The notes under the pieces were generated by a model that saw only the letters and a program-made list of their open reading frames with translations, ran no database searches and was not told the DNA's origin. Shown in pieces: positions 1-7,782 of a DNA stretch of 23,070 nt. This stretch comes from a virus. The DNA lies in IMG/VR virus record IMGVR_UViG_3300006752_000247, positions 1-23,070 of that record. One strand, written 5' to 3'. The position numbers and the translations under genes were made by a program. Numbering within the stretch: the first letter of the stretch is position 1; every line of letters starts with the position of its first letter.

Positions 1-1079
1 CTATCTACAAGTATAAGTGTGTTTCCTGATTCTTTTACTGTGCTTAATAATTTGCCTATATATTCTAGTCTTGCCTGATTTGTTGTTAGATATTTTAATT
101 CTTCTTGATAGTTACTGTGTGCTACTACATCTAATAGTTGAACTACATTAACATGACATTGTGATAGTACACCCTTGTCTTGTAATTCTTTAGCACTAAT
201 TTGACCAATAACAGGACCTAATGAAGCATGTATACTTTCAAACTCAAACTTCTCTCTTGGTATTGTTCCTGTTAGTCCCCAACGTATTGGAGCGTTCTTT
301 AAATTACGTGTAAGTAAATTTTTTAATACTTCTGCTTTAGCCTGGTGTACTTCGTCGACAATAACAGTGCTTACACCATCTAAGAACTCTGCAAGTGATA
401 ACACTGCTTCTCCGTCCTTGTGCTTCTTGTCAAGTATATTCAAACTTTGCCAAGTACATATAGTGTGAGTCTTACCTAACTCTTTTCTGTCTCCGAAGTA
501 CACCCCAGCATCGAGTCCGCAGTTAATATAGTCTTCCTCCGTTTGTGTAACAAGACTCTTGTTAGGCACAATAATAAGACTACGTCCATACGGCTCAGTT
601 ATATGTGAAAGTGTTGCTGTAGTAATTGTTTTACCTGCACCAGTAGCAATTTGTTGCAAGCTCTGTGGATGTTTTAAAAAGTTGTTAATTGACTCTACTT
701 GATAGTCACGCAGAATAATTTCTTCACCTTCTGCAGGATGTCCTTTTGGCCAACGTACATTTTGGTCAGCCCAATAACGTTCTGTTACTGGTTGGAAGTC
801 AAACTGTATAGGATGTCTATTGTCTTGAATGTCTACTATTTGTACATTATTTTTTTGTAGCACTTGACTAACAACGTCAAGATGATTGACATAGCCAGTA
901 CCGCCAATACCAAAGAAAGCAACCTTTCCATCCCAGCGACCAAGTTTATATTGTGGCATATATCTTGCGTAAGGCACTTCAAACTTGAGAGCGTTCGCGA
1001 GCTTCCTTCGTACGTCAACTTCTAGTCCTTCTAGTTTGATGTTTACTTCATCTTCAATAATTAGTCTACATGTTGCCAT
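1..1079 (-). CDS. uvsW: UvsW-type SF2 DNA/RNA helicase (partial, C-terminus outside window)
   Basis: ATP-dependent helicase/annealase of T4-type recombination and replication; in T4 it remodels branched DNA and unwinds R-loops, switching origin replication to recombination-dependent replication. I translated 359 residues from ATG at 1079; the frame stays open to base 1, so the C-terminal RecA-like lobe is missing. Visible motifs: an N-terminal UvsW-type domain (about 1-110, with YARYMPQYKLGRWDG), a Q-motif region (LRDYQ, 123-127), Walker A ATGAGKT (145-151), DEVH box (242-245) and motif III-like GLTGT (268-272). The stop codon of the upstream 410-aa gene (TAA, 1082-1080) directly abuts this ATG, so the two are probably translationally coupled. 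No Shine-Dalgarno sequence is visible. The family assignment is secure from motif order and from the nearby uvsX, uvsY and gp32. Confidence 0.93.
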   Translation of the reverse strand, partial: MATCRLIIEDEVNIKLEGLEVDVRRKLANALKFEVPYARYMPQYKLGRWDGKVAFFGIGGTGYVNHLDVVSQVLQKNNVQIVDIQDNRHPIQFDFQPVTERYWADQNVRWPKGHPAEGEEIILRDYQVESINNFLKHPQSLQQIATGAGKTITTATLSHITEPYGRSLIIVPNKSLVTQTEEDYINCGLDAGVYFGDRKELGKTHTICTWQSLNILDKKHKDGEAVLSLAEFLDGVSTVIVDEVHQAKAEVLKNLLTRNLKNAPIRWGLTGTIPREKFEFESIHASLGPVIGQISAKELQDKGVLSQCHVNVVQLLDVVAHSNYQEELKYLTTNQARLEYIGKLLSTVKESGNTLILVD

Positions 1080-2312
1080 TTATATTGTCTCAATTGATCT
1101 CATAAAAGGACTTAGCTGATTGTCGTAATGTATTATCAAATCTAACTCTCCTATGTATGTACTAGTTTTTGCATCACCATATGCTTTTCCAGCAAATGTT
1201 GTTATAGCCGCGCTAGGAAACCATTCACTCTTTAGTAACGGTTTCGGTATTTTATTACTATTAATATACACTATTTTTGTGTCTTTGTCAACCATATTAT
1301 TAAGATTGTTTTGTTGAATGTATTCGTTAAACGGTTTTCCTTCTGTAGTGTTGTCTAATCTAAACATTACAGACATACGCTCACTAGGTATAATATTTTG
1401 GAAAGCCTTATTAAATTGTGTTAAATGATCGTAGCATGTATCTTCGTGTAATACAATAACTAACGGAAATCTATATAATTCTAATATTATTTCAGCAAGA
1501 TTGTTAACAGTGTATTCTCTATTGTTTACAAATATATTTGCTTGTTTTCTGTTTACTACTTTTTGTGCAAGAGGAGTTAATGATTTTAAACTTTGTTCTA
1601 ACTCTTCATGATCAAAGTGTTCTAATCCAAACTGATCTTTTTTGTCGTAATAGTTACATAGGTTATCTAGACTAGGTTCACCTATACTGCTAATAGCAAA
1701 TTTAAAACTTTTCTCATGTAAGTTTTTTAATTTAAACGAATATATCCCTGGCACATATTTGTCTTGATTGTTTTTCATTTCTAATAGTTTCTCATAATAT
1801 TCTAATAACTGTTCCTCAACTTCAAAGTTGTTATTTTCGTTAAATGTATTAATTATTTCGTAGCAAGTATTTTCACTAAATTTAAAGTAGTGTATCTTTT
1901 CTATTTTATCATAGTAGCCGTCACCTAAGAACCTATTCATTCTTTCAATAGCATTAATAAGTTTCTTTTGAAAAACAAACCTTACACCTATCCAAGGACC
2001 TTCTTCATCTGAAACTAAATGTTGTTCATTAAATACTTTTACCCAACGACTTCTATCTATTGAACGTAAAGGCATTCTTAAATTACTATAAGAATCTTCA
2101 ATGTTATATCCGTTGGCATCAAACTGATCTTTATATTGCAACAGTTTTTGTTTAGCAAGTTCTGCTTGCCTATCTGTATATGCTGTGCCTTTAAAAGTCT
2201 GACGGGCGAGGCTGGTAAGTAAGCTATAGTCGCTACGATCTATTTCAAACTTATCTGTTTCTCTTGACTGTATTCCGACAAGATGTTCTATGCAATCTTC
2301 TAATGTTTCCAT
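1080..2312 (-). CDS. Unknown 410-aa protein, co-transcribed with uvsW
   Basis: I do not recognise this 410-aa protein. It is soluble-looking, with no signal peptide, membrane segment, Walker motif or cysteine cluster. The middle (about 110-260) is rich in Asn, Glu, Lys and Tyr and probably helical; the C-terminal part (about 265-400) alternates hydrophobic strands (FPLVIVLHE, TKIVYINSN, LDLIIHYD), as in an alpha/beta fold. It starts at ATG 2312 and ends with TAA immediately before the uvsW ATG (0-nt gap), which points to a role with UvsW in recombination or replication; that is inference from position only. A near-consensus sigma70 promoter (2319-2347) lies directly upstream, and no ribosome-binding site is seen. 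Adjacency to uvsW could be a conserved marine T4-like arrangement, but I cannot verify this. Confidence 0.8.
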   Translation of the reverse strand: METLEDCIEHLVGIQSRETDKFEIDRSDYSLLTSLARQTFKGTAYTDRQAELAKQKLLQYKDQFDANGYNIEDSYSNLRMPLRSIDRSRWVKVFNEQHLVSDEEGPWIGVRFVFQKKLINAIERMNRFLGDGYYDKIEKIHYFKFSENTCYEIINTFNENNNFEVEEQLLEYYEKLLEMKNNQDKYVPGIYSFKLKNLHEKSFKFAISSIGEPSLDNLCNYYDKKDQFGLEHFDHEELEQSLKSLTPLAQKVVNRKQANIFVNNREYTVNNLAEIILELYRFPLVIVLHEDTCYDHLTQFNKAFQNIIPSERMSVMFRLDNTTEGKPFNEYIQQNNLNNMVDKDTKIVYINSNKIPKPLLKSEWFPSAAITTFAGKAYGDAKTSTYIGELDLIIHYDNQLSPFMRSIETI

Positions 2313-2318
2313 AGTGTT

Positions 2319-2347
2319 AGTATACGCTATTTTAACTTAGAAGTCAA
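2319..2347 (-). promoter_or_regulatory. Sigma70-type promoter for the 410-aa gene and uvsW
   Basis: On the minus strand a -35 TTGACT (2347-2342) and a -10 TATACT (2324-2319) are separated by exactly 17 nt. The -35 lies inside the 3' end of the preceding glycosyltransferase gene. Six bases (AACACT) separate the -10 from ATG 2312, so the expected transcription start falls on the A of the start codon. It would give the recombination pair a transcript independent of the glycan island. Confidence 0.7.
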
Positions 2348-3175
2348 GCGTTTAAGTGGTATGCCCTGTGATATTTCTTCTAAAGTAAATTCTGTCCAGG
2401 CGTAGTCATTAAGCCATTTAGTTCTGTCTGTATAAAGAGGATTCTCAATATTGCGAAAGTTTTGTTCAGCAACATCAAATGCTAAACTACTTGGTCCTGT
2501 AAATGCAGGTACACCATTAATAATACTGTGTATGCCTGGATTGCTTGACCAACTTATAGTAGCCCATATGTTATCAAACTTCATATCGAAGTCGTCATAT
2601 GAACCTAGTAGTTGTCGTGGTTCTTGTCTTATTACATCTTTGAAGTCTTTTTCGATTGCTTCAAGTCTGCATCTAGGGTGAGGTCTAAATATGATAGGAC
2701 GTTTCGTTTGAGCTCTTATGAAAGTTATTGTGTCATGTACCCATTGAGACATTGGAGGCATACCTGCCCATTGCAGACTTTTGTCGTGTTGCCCACAGAG
2801 TAAAATGTATTCGCCGTTATAGTTCCAGTCTTTTAACTTGATGTTAAGACTGTTAGCACGATTGCTATCTGTGCTACTAGGGCCAAAGTAAGCGTCCCTA
2901 TTAATGCCATTTAATCCAACCTTCCATGTTGTACCTCTACTTATGCCACCGACTTCTAAAACTATTATCGGTTTCGATTGTTGTACTGCTTGTTTCCAGA
3001 TATTTTCATTTGGAGCCATTCTACCACTCCAAAGAACGCTCCAAATAACGTCAACGTCACAACCACTAGTATTATACAAAACGTCATGCCCAGCAACCAC
3101 AAGGCTGTGAGCAAAGGCATCAAAAACTGATTTGCTATTTTGTGCGCCATATTGTGTCCATAAACTGAATCTCAT
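2327..3175 (-). CDS. Capsule-synthesis-like GT-B glycosyltransferase (paralog 1 of 4)
   Basis: A 282-aa protein resembling the capsule polysaccharide synthesis / KpsS-type GT-B group, which transfers activated sugars to glycan chains. The C-terminal half carries family landmarks: GEYILLCGQ (about 121-129), KRPIIFRPHPR, then WSSNPGIHSIINGVPAF near the presumed nucleotide-sugar site, then IENPLYTDR and a terminal FTLEEISQG. The same blocks recur in the genes ending at 4751, 6351 and 8561, so the four are paralogs. The N-terminus begins MRFSLWTQYG after ATG 3175, with AGGAAT (3190-3185) 9 nt upstream as a plausible ribosome-binding site. It is the last gene of the island in transcription order, and its neighbour at 3217 is divergent. 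Acceptor and sugar cannot be read from sequence. No signal peptide, so it should act in the host cytoplasm. Confidence 0.75.
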   Translation of the reverse strand: MRFSLWTQYGAQNSKSVFDAFAHSLVVAGHDVLYNTSGCDVDVIWSVLWSGRMAPNENIWKQAVQQSKPIIVLEVGGISRGTTWKVGLNGINRDAYFGPSSTDSNRANSLNIKLKDWNYNGEYILLCGQHDKSLQWAGMPPMSQWVHDTITFIRAQTKRPIIFRPHPRCRLEAIEKDFKDVIRQEPRQLLGSYDDFDMKFDNIWATISWSSNPGIHSIINGVPAFTGPSSLAFDVAEQNFRNIENPLYTDRTKWLNDYAWTEFTLEEISQGIPLKRLTSKLK

Positions 3176-3196
3176 AAGTTAAATATTCCTATAAGC

Positions 3197-3203
3197 TATT
3201 TAC
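3197..3203 (-). promoter_or_regulatory. Weak late-promoter-like GTAAATA in the divergent intergenic region
   Basis: The 41-nt space between the divergent genes starting at 3175 (minus) and 3217 (plus) holds GTAAATA on the minus strand, 21 nt before ATG 3175, one base off the NATAAATA element seen elsewhere. A plus-strand purine run (AGAGAGAG, 3205-3212) just before ATG 3217 can serve as its ribosome-binding site. I see no convincing -35/-10 pair for the plus-strand gene. Confidence 0.3.
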
Positions 3204-3216
3204 AAGAGAGAGTATA

Positions 3217-4065
3217 ATGTCAGACATAACTGTGGTTACAACGTTTCATCGTCCGGGTTTAAAATTATATGGACAGCGTATGATAGATTCATTTGCTGAA
3301 AATGTAAGTGATAAGATCAAACTGCTAGTATATGCAGAAGATTGTAATCCAATTAATCCTAAGCCAGAGCAAATTACAATACTAGATGCAACTAAAGAGT
3401 TGCCCAAACTTGTAAAATTTAAAGAGCGTTGGGGTAATGTAGACAAAGCAAATGGCATTCCTCCAGATGATATTAAAGCACGTAGACCAAGAGATTGGCA
3501 AAAGAAGTTTAAGTGGGACGCTATACGTTTTGCTAATAAAACTTATGCAGTGTTTGATGCGTGTGAACGTAGCAAAGGTTGGTGTGTATGGATGGACGCA
3601 GATACATTTATTCACAGTCCTTGGAAGCACAAAGACTTTGCTCGCTTACTGCCCAACAATGCGTACATTACATATGTAGGTAGAGGTAAAGGATCACAGA
3701 CGTGGCCAGAGTGTGGCTTCTATGGTATGAACTTAAATCATCCTGTGTGCCACGAGTTCCTTAAAGAGTTTGAACGTATGTACGAAGATGCCGATAATGG
3801 AATTTTTGAATTAGAAGAATGGCACGACAGTTATGTGTTTGGACACATACTAAAACATTATAAAGCATTTGATGCTAATGCATTTGACTATAGTGCTACT
3901 ATGTATATGCGTGAAGCACGTACAGGTGGAGGCGGACATCCATTAATTAATACTGAACTGGGTAGATGGATGGATCATATGAAAGGTGATCGTAAAACTG
4001 CTGGCAGGAGCAAACGTACAGATATAATGGTTAATAGGAAAGAGGACTACTGGACTAAATCGTAG
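3217..4065 (+). CDS. GT-A glycosyltransferase with DAD motif; only plus-strand gene
   Basis: A 282-aa glycosyltransferase of GT-A type, expected to use a nucleotide-sugar donor with a divalent metal held by the DxD motif. It opens with a strand-turn typical of the fold (MSDITVVTTFHRPG), has CVWMDADTF with D127-A-D129 as the metal-binding DxD, and WPECGFYGMN followed by EWHDSYVFG in the acceptor half. The block around WMDADT matches the minus-strand genes ending at 4047 (WIDADT) and 5662 (WLDADM), so these are relatives. It is the only gene of the window on the plus strand: divergent from the gene starting at 3175 and overlapping tail-to-tail by 19 nt with the gene ending at 4047. That orientation suggests an inversion or separate acquisition. 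Donor and acceptor unknown. Confidence 0.8.
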   Translation: MSDITVVTTFHRPGLKLYGQRMIDSFAENVSDKIKLLVYAEDCNPINPKPEQITILDATKELPKLVKFKERWGNVDKANGIPPDDIKARRPRDWQKKFKWDAIRFANKTYAVFDACERSKGWCVWMDADTFIHSPWKHKDFARLLPNNAYITYVGRGKGSQTWPECGFYGMNLNHPVCHEFLKEFERMYEDADNGIFELEEWHDSYVFGHILKHYKAFDANAFDYSATMYMREARTGGGGHPLINTELGRWMDHMKGDRKTAGRSKRTDIMVNRKEDYWTKS

Positions 4066-4067
4066 TC
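4045..4067. repeat. Inverted repeat carrying both convergent stop codons
   Basis: GACTAC (4045-4050) and GTAGTC (4062-4067) form a perfect 6-bp inverted repeat around an 11-nt spacer. The left arm contains the minus-strand stop (TAG, 4049-4047) and the right arm the plus-strand stop (TAG, 4063-4065). There is no flanking T-run, so it is not a classic intrinsic terminator. Confidence 0.5.
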
Positions 4068-4754
4068 AATACGTTCTTTTAATCCTGCTTTATTGTGTTC
4101 AATAAATGGTGCTAATGGACTTCTAGGCACAGGTGTTTTTACACGATCCCCGTATGTCATATTATACATTTTAAAGTTTCTACTGTGCATTGCTTGTACA
4201 GTTTTACCGTAAATTTCTCCATCATAAAATCTACGCATGCCTTCACGTTTGTCATTATAATAAATGTCTTTGTATGTATCACAAAACTCTTTATAGCCTT
4301 TGTGTCTTGTATTTAAAACAAAGAATCCTGTTTCACAACTATAATAGTCAACATCATTTTTGTTATGCCATACTTGTAAGTGCGAACTTAAAAACTTATC
4401 TTGTGTAATATTTCCAAACACTGCTAAGTCAAAAGGTTTCTTAATTATTGTATCTGCATCAATCCAAATAATTCTATCAGCATCTATATTATCCATAGCA
4501 TGTATAATACTAAAACCTTTTTTAGCAAATGTTTTTACTCTTTTATTTTTATGTCTTGCTTGAAATGATTCGTATTCATTGCCTAAGTCCCAGCCCATTT
4601 CAATAAACGTATCGTCATTTAATGAGAAGTTATCTTCATTATAAACGTGCAAGTTTATTAAGTGTGACCAATGTTTCTTAAACGTATTCAACATATTAGA
4701 ACCACAACGATCATAATATGATTGATCCATACTAGTTATACCTGCGTATTTCAT
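4047..4754 (-). CDS. GT-A glycosyltransferase with DAD motif
   Basis: A 235-aa GT-A-type glycosyltransferase. Residues 91-103 (DADRIIWIDADTI) contain the metal-binding D99-A-D101, preceded by a helix FAKKGFSIIHAMDN that matches FWGKSVAQIHAIKN in the gene ending at 5662; in both proteins the DxD falls at residues 99-101, good evidence for duplication. Downstream, SCETGFFVLN and YDGEIYG are typical of the donor/acceptor half. ATG at 4754 overlaps the stop of the upstream gene by 4 nt (ATGA), so translation is coupled. It converges on the plus-strand gene ending at 4065. No signal peptide or membrane segment: a cytoplasmic enzyme by inference. Sugar specificity unknown. Confidence 0.8.
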   Translation of the reverse strand: MKYAGITSMDQSYYDRCGSNMLNTFKKHWSHLINLHVYNEDNFSLNDDTFIEMGWDLGNEYESFQARHKNKRVKTFAKKGFSIIHAMDNIDADRIIWIDADTIIKKPFDLAVFGNITQDKFLSSHLQVWHNKNDVDYYSCETGFFVLNTRHKGYKEFCDTYKDIYYNDKREGMRRFYDGEIYGKTVQAMHSRNFKMYNMTYGDRVKTPVPRSPLAPFIEHNKAGLKERIDYDLVQ

Positions 4755-5665
4755 AGGTACTCCTTAATAATATTCCATGCAGTTCCTTTTTCTAAATCTG
4801 CAAAATTAAAATGACTCATTGCTAGTTTTTCAATCCACTGTTGTCTTTCAGGACGTATTGGATTTTCTAGTTGACTTAAATCTGTATTGCCTATATCATA
4901 TGCTTGACTAACTTTAGCATTAGGGTCTGTTATAAACACAGGAATACCCTCTATCGCCGCCGCTACGCCTGGACTACTGTTGTATGTAACTACTGCCCAG
5001 CATTTTCTAAAATCGTCTAATATAGACGGTGCTGTGCTTATCTTAACGCCCGGATAGTTCAAGGTCAAGTATTGTTTTGCTTTTTTATCTCCAGGGTGCG
5101 CTCTAACTATAATATCTCGATCAGTATGCTGTTGTATTTCTTTAATAGTTTTATTACACCAGTCCATTACGTCATAGCCGCCCATACTCCATCCACCGTT
5201 ACGTTGTAAACATAAAAGTATGTGCTTACCTTTATTGGTCCACGGTTGCAAATCAAAACCTAAGTTGCGTTTTAGTTTTTGCCAACGTTCAGGATCTACA
5301 TTATCTGTAAAGTAATTGCCTGTAGTTGGAAATACATCATCTAAACTAAAACGTAGATACTGTTTAGTATTTCCAGGGTCTCTATATAAAAATAAATTAC
5401 TATCAATAGCAAGTGTATGTTTGCCAATAAGTTTCTGTTGTTGTATTACTTGTCTACGAAACATTAAGTGCGGAGTGTTACCACTATTTGCATGTACCCA
5501 TCCTTGTATAACACCCAAGTCACTTGGTTCCCAATTAGCTGATTGAATTTCTAAACTTTCACCGTCAGTACCTACACCGTTATGAAAACTTGTTAGAACT
5601 TGTCTTTTTTCTAAGTTTTTATTATGTGCGGGAATACCTGCATAGTAAATTCTTACAGACTTCAT
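4751..5665 (-). CDS. Capsule-synthesis-like GT-B glycosyltransferase (paralog 2 of 4)
   Basis: A 304-aa protein of the same KpsS/capsule-synthesis-like GT-B group as the genes ending at 2327, 6351 and 8561. Shared blocks in order: RWQKLKRNLGF, KGKHILLCLQ, TDRDIIVRAHPG (RPHP-like site with Ala for Pro), YNSSPGVAAAIEGIPVF, LENPIRPERQQWIEKLA and a C-terminal FADLEKGTAW. The N-terminal half (about 1-140) is the more variable, presumably acceptor-binding, lobe. It starts at ATG 5665, overlapping the stop of the upstream GT-A gene by 4 nt, and its own stop overlaps the next start by 4 nt. This GT-A/GT-B pairing in coupled translation suggests partner enzymes. Acceptor unknown. Confidence 0.75.
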   Translation of the reverse strand: MKSVRIYYAGIPAHNKNLEKRQVLTSFHNGVGTDGESLEIQSANWEPSDLGVIQGWVHANSGNTPHLMFRRQVIQQQKLIGKHTLAIDSNLFLYRDPGNTKQYLRFSLDDVFPTTGNYFTDNVDPERWQKLKRNLGFDLQPWTNKGKHILLCLQRNGGWSMGGYDVMDWCNKTIKEIQQHTDRDIIVRAHPGDKKAKQYLTLNYPGVKISTAPSILDDFRKCWAVVTYNSSPGVAAAIEGIPVFITDPNAKVSQAYDIGNTDLSQLENPIRPERQQWIEKLAMSHFNFADLEKGTAWNIIKEYL

Positions 5666-6354
5666 GTTGATGCCAACGTATGTTTAAGTTTGTCTTTATT
5701 AGTTTTATTAATATGATGTTTGAGATATAAACTAAAGCGTGTATTTTGTAATGCATTTACATTTTCACATACGTCATCACATAAATTTAAGAAGCCTGCT
5801 TTTTCACCTTTAGCAAAGTTACCAAGTACTGTAGCATCATAAGGTTTATGTAAACTTTCTAGTTTACTTTGATCGTTCCAAAATGCCCAATACTTGTTTG
5901 ACCATAATGTTAATTTTTCGTATTCTTCGTTAAAAATTACAAGTCCTGATTCGTAACAGTCAGGATGTGAATTGTTACTTTGCATCATAGCAACTGGATT
6001 TATAAATGGAAAACTAAATGCTTCTTCGGGTATTTTGCGTGTTTGCTCCATGTCAGCATCTAGCCAAATTATTCTTTCGCCCATGTCTCTATTTTTTATA
6101 GCATGTATTTGTGCTACACTTTTGCCCCAGAACTTTCTTATTTTAGTATTAACATCAAACTCGCTATCAACATCTAATGCAGGTACATGCAACAGTCTTT
6201 TGTTGAAAGGTAATTCATTAAACCATTCAACTTCACCTTCGTGTTGGTCAATATATATTTCTACTTTGCCAGGCAAGTCCCATGTACTAATACAATGCTT
6301 GCCAACACTTTTCCAATAGTTTTTTGATATACTTGTAACAAATTTTAATTTCAT
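5662..6354 (-). CDS. GT-A glycosyltransferase with DAD motif
   Basis: A 230-aa GT-A-type glycosyltransferase, sister of the gene ending at 4047. The metal-binding motif is D99-A-D101 in RIIWLDADME; the preceding FWGKSVAQIHAIKN helix and the following ESGLVIFNEEYE strand-turn (compare ETGFFVLN) are shared. The start at ATG 6354 overlaps the upstream stop by 4 nt, and the stop at 5662-5664 overlaps the ATG of the next gene (ATGA). The C-terminus is Lys/His/Asn-rich (LYLKHHINKTNKDK), different from its sister, so acceptors may differ. It acts presumably in the cytoplasm with its coupled GT-B neighbours. Confidence 0.78.
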   Translation of the reverse strand: MKLKFVTSISKNYWKSVGKHCISTWDLPGKVEIYIDQHEGEVEWFNELPFNKRLLHVPALDVDSEFDVNTKIRKFWGKSVAQIHAIKNRDMGERIIWLDADMEQTRKIPEEAFSFPFINPVAMMQSNNSHPDCYESGLVIFNEEYEKLTLWSNKYWAFWNDQSKLESLHKPYDATVLGNFAKGEKAGFLNLCDDVCENVNALQNTRFSLYLKHHINKTNKDKLKHTLAST

Positions 6355-7127
6355 ACTAAGCCCTTTATTATTCTATGTGCTGTACCGTTTTGTAATTCTT
6401 CATTATGGAATTGTCCGTATGCTAAATGACATGCCCATTTATATATTTTATGCGAGTCTTGTTGTGTTGGATTTTCAATGTGACTAATATCCTTATCGCA
6501 TACTGGATCAGCGGCTGTAGGCGCTGTAGTAAACGCTGAGACGCCATATAACACACTTTCTACTGCCGCTATGCTTTGATATGTAACCATTGCATGACAG
6601 TTATCTAAGTCATCATATATAGTTTTGTTTATGCGATTTTGACGTGGTGCTTTGTCTCTAATTATAATAGTTCTATCTGTATGCTTTTCTATTTCGTTAA
6701 CAGTATCTTTGACCCATTGATCTCTATCAATACCATAAAACTTACAAGGCTTTTCGCTAGGCGTGACAAGTAATATATGTGCGCCACCCTTCTTAGGTTT
6801 GTGTATTGCTTGTTGTAGTCGGTTCCATCTGTCGTTTGGTCTGTCTATTATTTCGTTGTGTTGCACATCGTTCTTTACTATACGGTGCCATTGTTTCCAA
6901 CCGTTTGGATTTATTGATGACTTGTAGTTTCCTACATAACCACTATCCATGTAGTAAAAGTCTCTTTTGTTTTGCCAGCATTCGTGTATAAGTTTTCGTT
7001 TACCCATGCTACGTATTACAATAGGAACATTGTCCGGAAAGTCACTGTAGTCATATATAGGTAAGTTTGCACTTTTAGCAAACATGTTTATATATTGATC
7101 TGTTTTATTTTTACTTAAACATATCAT
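6351..7127 (-). CDS. Capsule-synthesis-like GT-B protein with altered RPHP site (paralog 3 of 4)
   Basis: About 258 aa if started at ATG 7127 (17-nt overlap with the upstream gene). ATG 7151 is an alternative (266 aa), and the frame extends to a TTG at 7178 that I consider unlikely because of a 68-nt overlap. Family blocks: RWNRLQQAIHKPKKGGAHILL, TDRTIIIRDKAP, TYQSIAAVESVLYGVSAF, HIENPTQQD and FHNEELQNGTAHRIIKG. The RPHP-type site of its paralogs is replaced by RDKAP, losing the histidine, and the conserved SS before the second motif is QS, so catalysis may be altered or lost. It is sandwiched between two GT-A genes and coupled to the next by ATGA at 6351-6354. Probably a diverged glycosyltransferase or a non-catalytic partner. 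Confidence 0.7.
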   Translation of the reverse strand: MICLSKNKTDQYINMFAKSANLPIYDYSDFPDNVPIVIRSMGKRKLIHECWQNKRDFYYMDSGYVGNYKSSINPNGWKQWHRIVKNDVQHNEIIDRPNDRWNRLQQAIHKPKKGGAHILLVTPSEKPCKFYGIDRDQWVKDTVNEIEKHTDRTIIIRDKAPRQNRINKTIYDDLDNCHAMVTYQSIAAVESVLYGVSAFTTAPTAADPVCDKDISHIENPTQQDSHKIYKWACHLAYGQFHNEELQNGTAHRIIKGLV

Positions 7128-7782
7128 AAAGTTCTTGTTTCCATAACTCATTAAATTCGCAGTCTCTGTAGTTTTCAAACCACGGTCCGCCTTCAGTATA
7201 ATGTATTAGTTTTGGAGTTTCAATATCATCATACACACCTACTAAGTAGTTCCATGTATGATCTAGTTCACCAATTTCTTTATCTTCTAACCAACTAAAC
7301 CTATGAAAGTATGCGCCATTTAATTCTAAACTGTTAACTTGATCTTGGTCAACAACTCTATTACTAGGATGTCCACAGTTCCATAACACAACACTTGACC
7401 AGTTCTTGCGTGGATAGATAGTTTGCTTTTGTCCATCCATTTTAAAACCTTCTTTAGGTGTGTAATCATGTTGCACACACATAACAGCATACTTGTCGTC
7501 TGCTTGTGCAAATAGTTCAGCAATGTCTGTTGTAAGGATCATATCACAATCCATAAACAATGCCCAGCCTCTAAAGTTAGTAAGCTCTGGTATTAAGAAA
7601 CGTGTAAATGTAAATTCTGTTGATGCAAGTTTATCTTCAGGTCGACTGTACCAACCTGCTTGTCGTAATTCTTTTTGTACTAATGGAATAACTTCTGCAT
7701 CGGGTTGATGCTTTAGTATGCTATGCTTACACACTTGGTAAGCCATATCTTCTCTTGGGTCGTAGCCGATGAATACTTTCAT
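7111..7782 (-). CDS. GT8-like GT-A glycosyltransferase (DCD motif)
   Basis: A 223-aa GT-A-type glycosyltransferase that looks closer to GT8-like enzymes than to the other three GT-A proteins here. It opens with MKVFIGYDPREDMAYQVCKHSI, has TEFTFTRFLIPEL before the metal site, and ALFMDCDMI with D78-C-D80 as the DxD. WSSVVLWNCGH and LIHYTEGGPWF (with a His that could complete metal binding, as in GT8 HxxGxxKPW-type ends) follow. ATG 7782 overlaps the stop of the upstream fusion gene by one base (TAATG). It is expected to be a retaining, metal-dependent transferase if the GT8 link is right; donor unknown. Confidence 0.78.
   Translation of the reverse strand: MKVFIGYDPREDMAYQVCKHSILKHQPDAEVIPLVQKELRQAGWYSRPEDKLASTEFTFTRFLIPELTNFRGWALFMDCDMILTTDIAELFAQADDKYAVMCVQHDYTPKEGFKMDGQKQTIYPRKNWSSVVLWNCGHPSNRVVDQDQVNSLELNGAYFHRFSWLEDKEIGELDHTWNYLVGVYDDIETPKLIHYTEGGPWFENYRDCEFNELWKQELYDMFK

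Noticed and set aside
7128-7178. Longer N-terminus of the GT-B gene from TTG 7178
   Set aside because: It needs a TTG start and a 68-nt overlap with the upstream gene; ATG 7127 (or 7151) fits the compact overlaps used elsewhere in the island.
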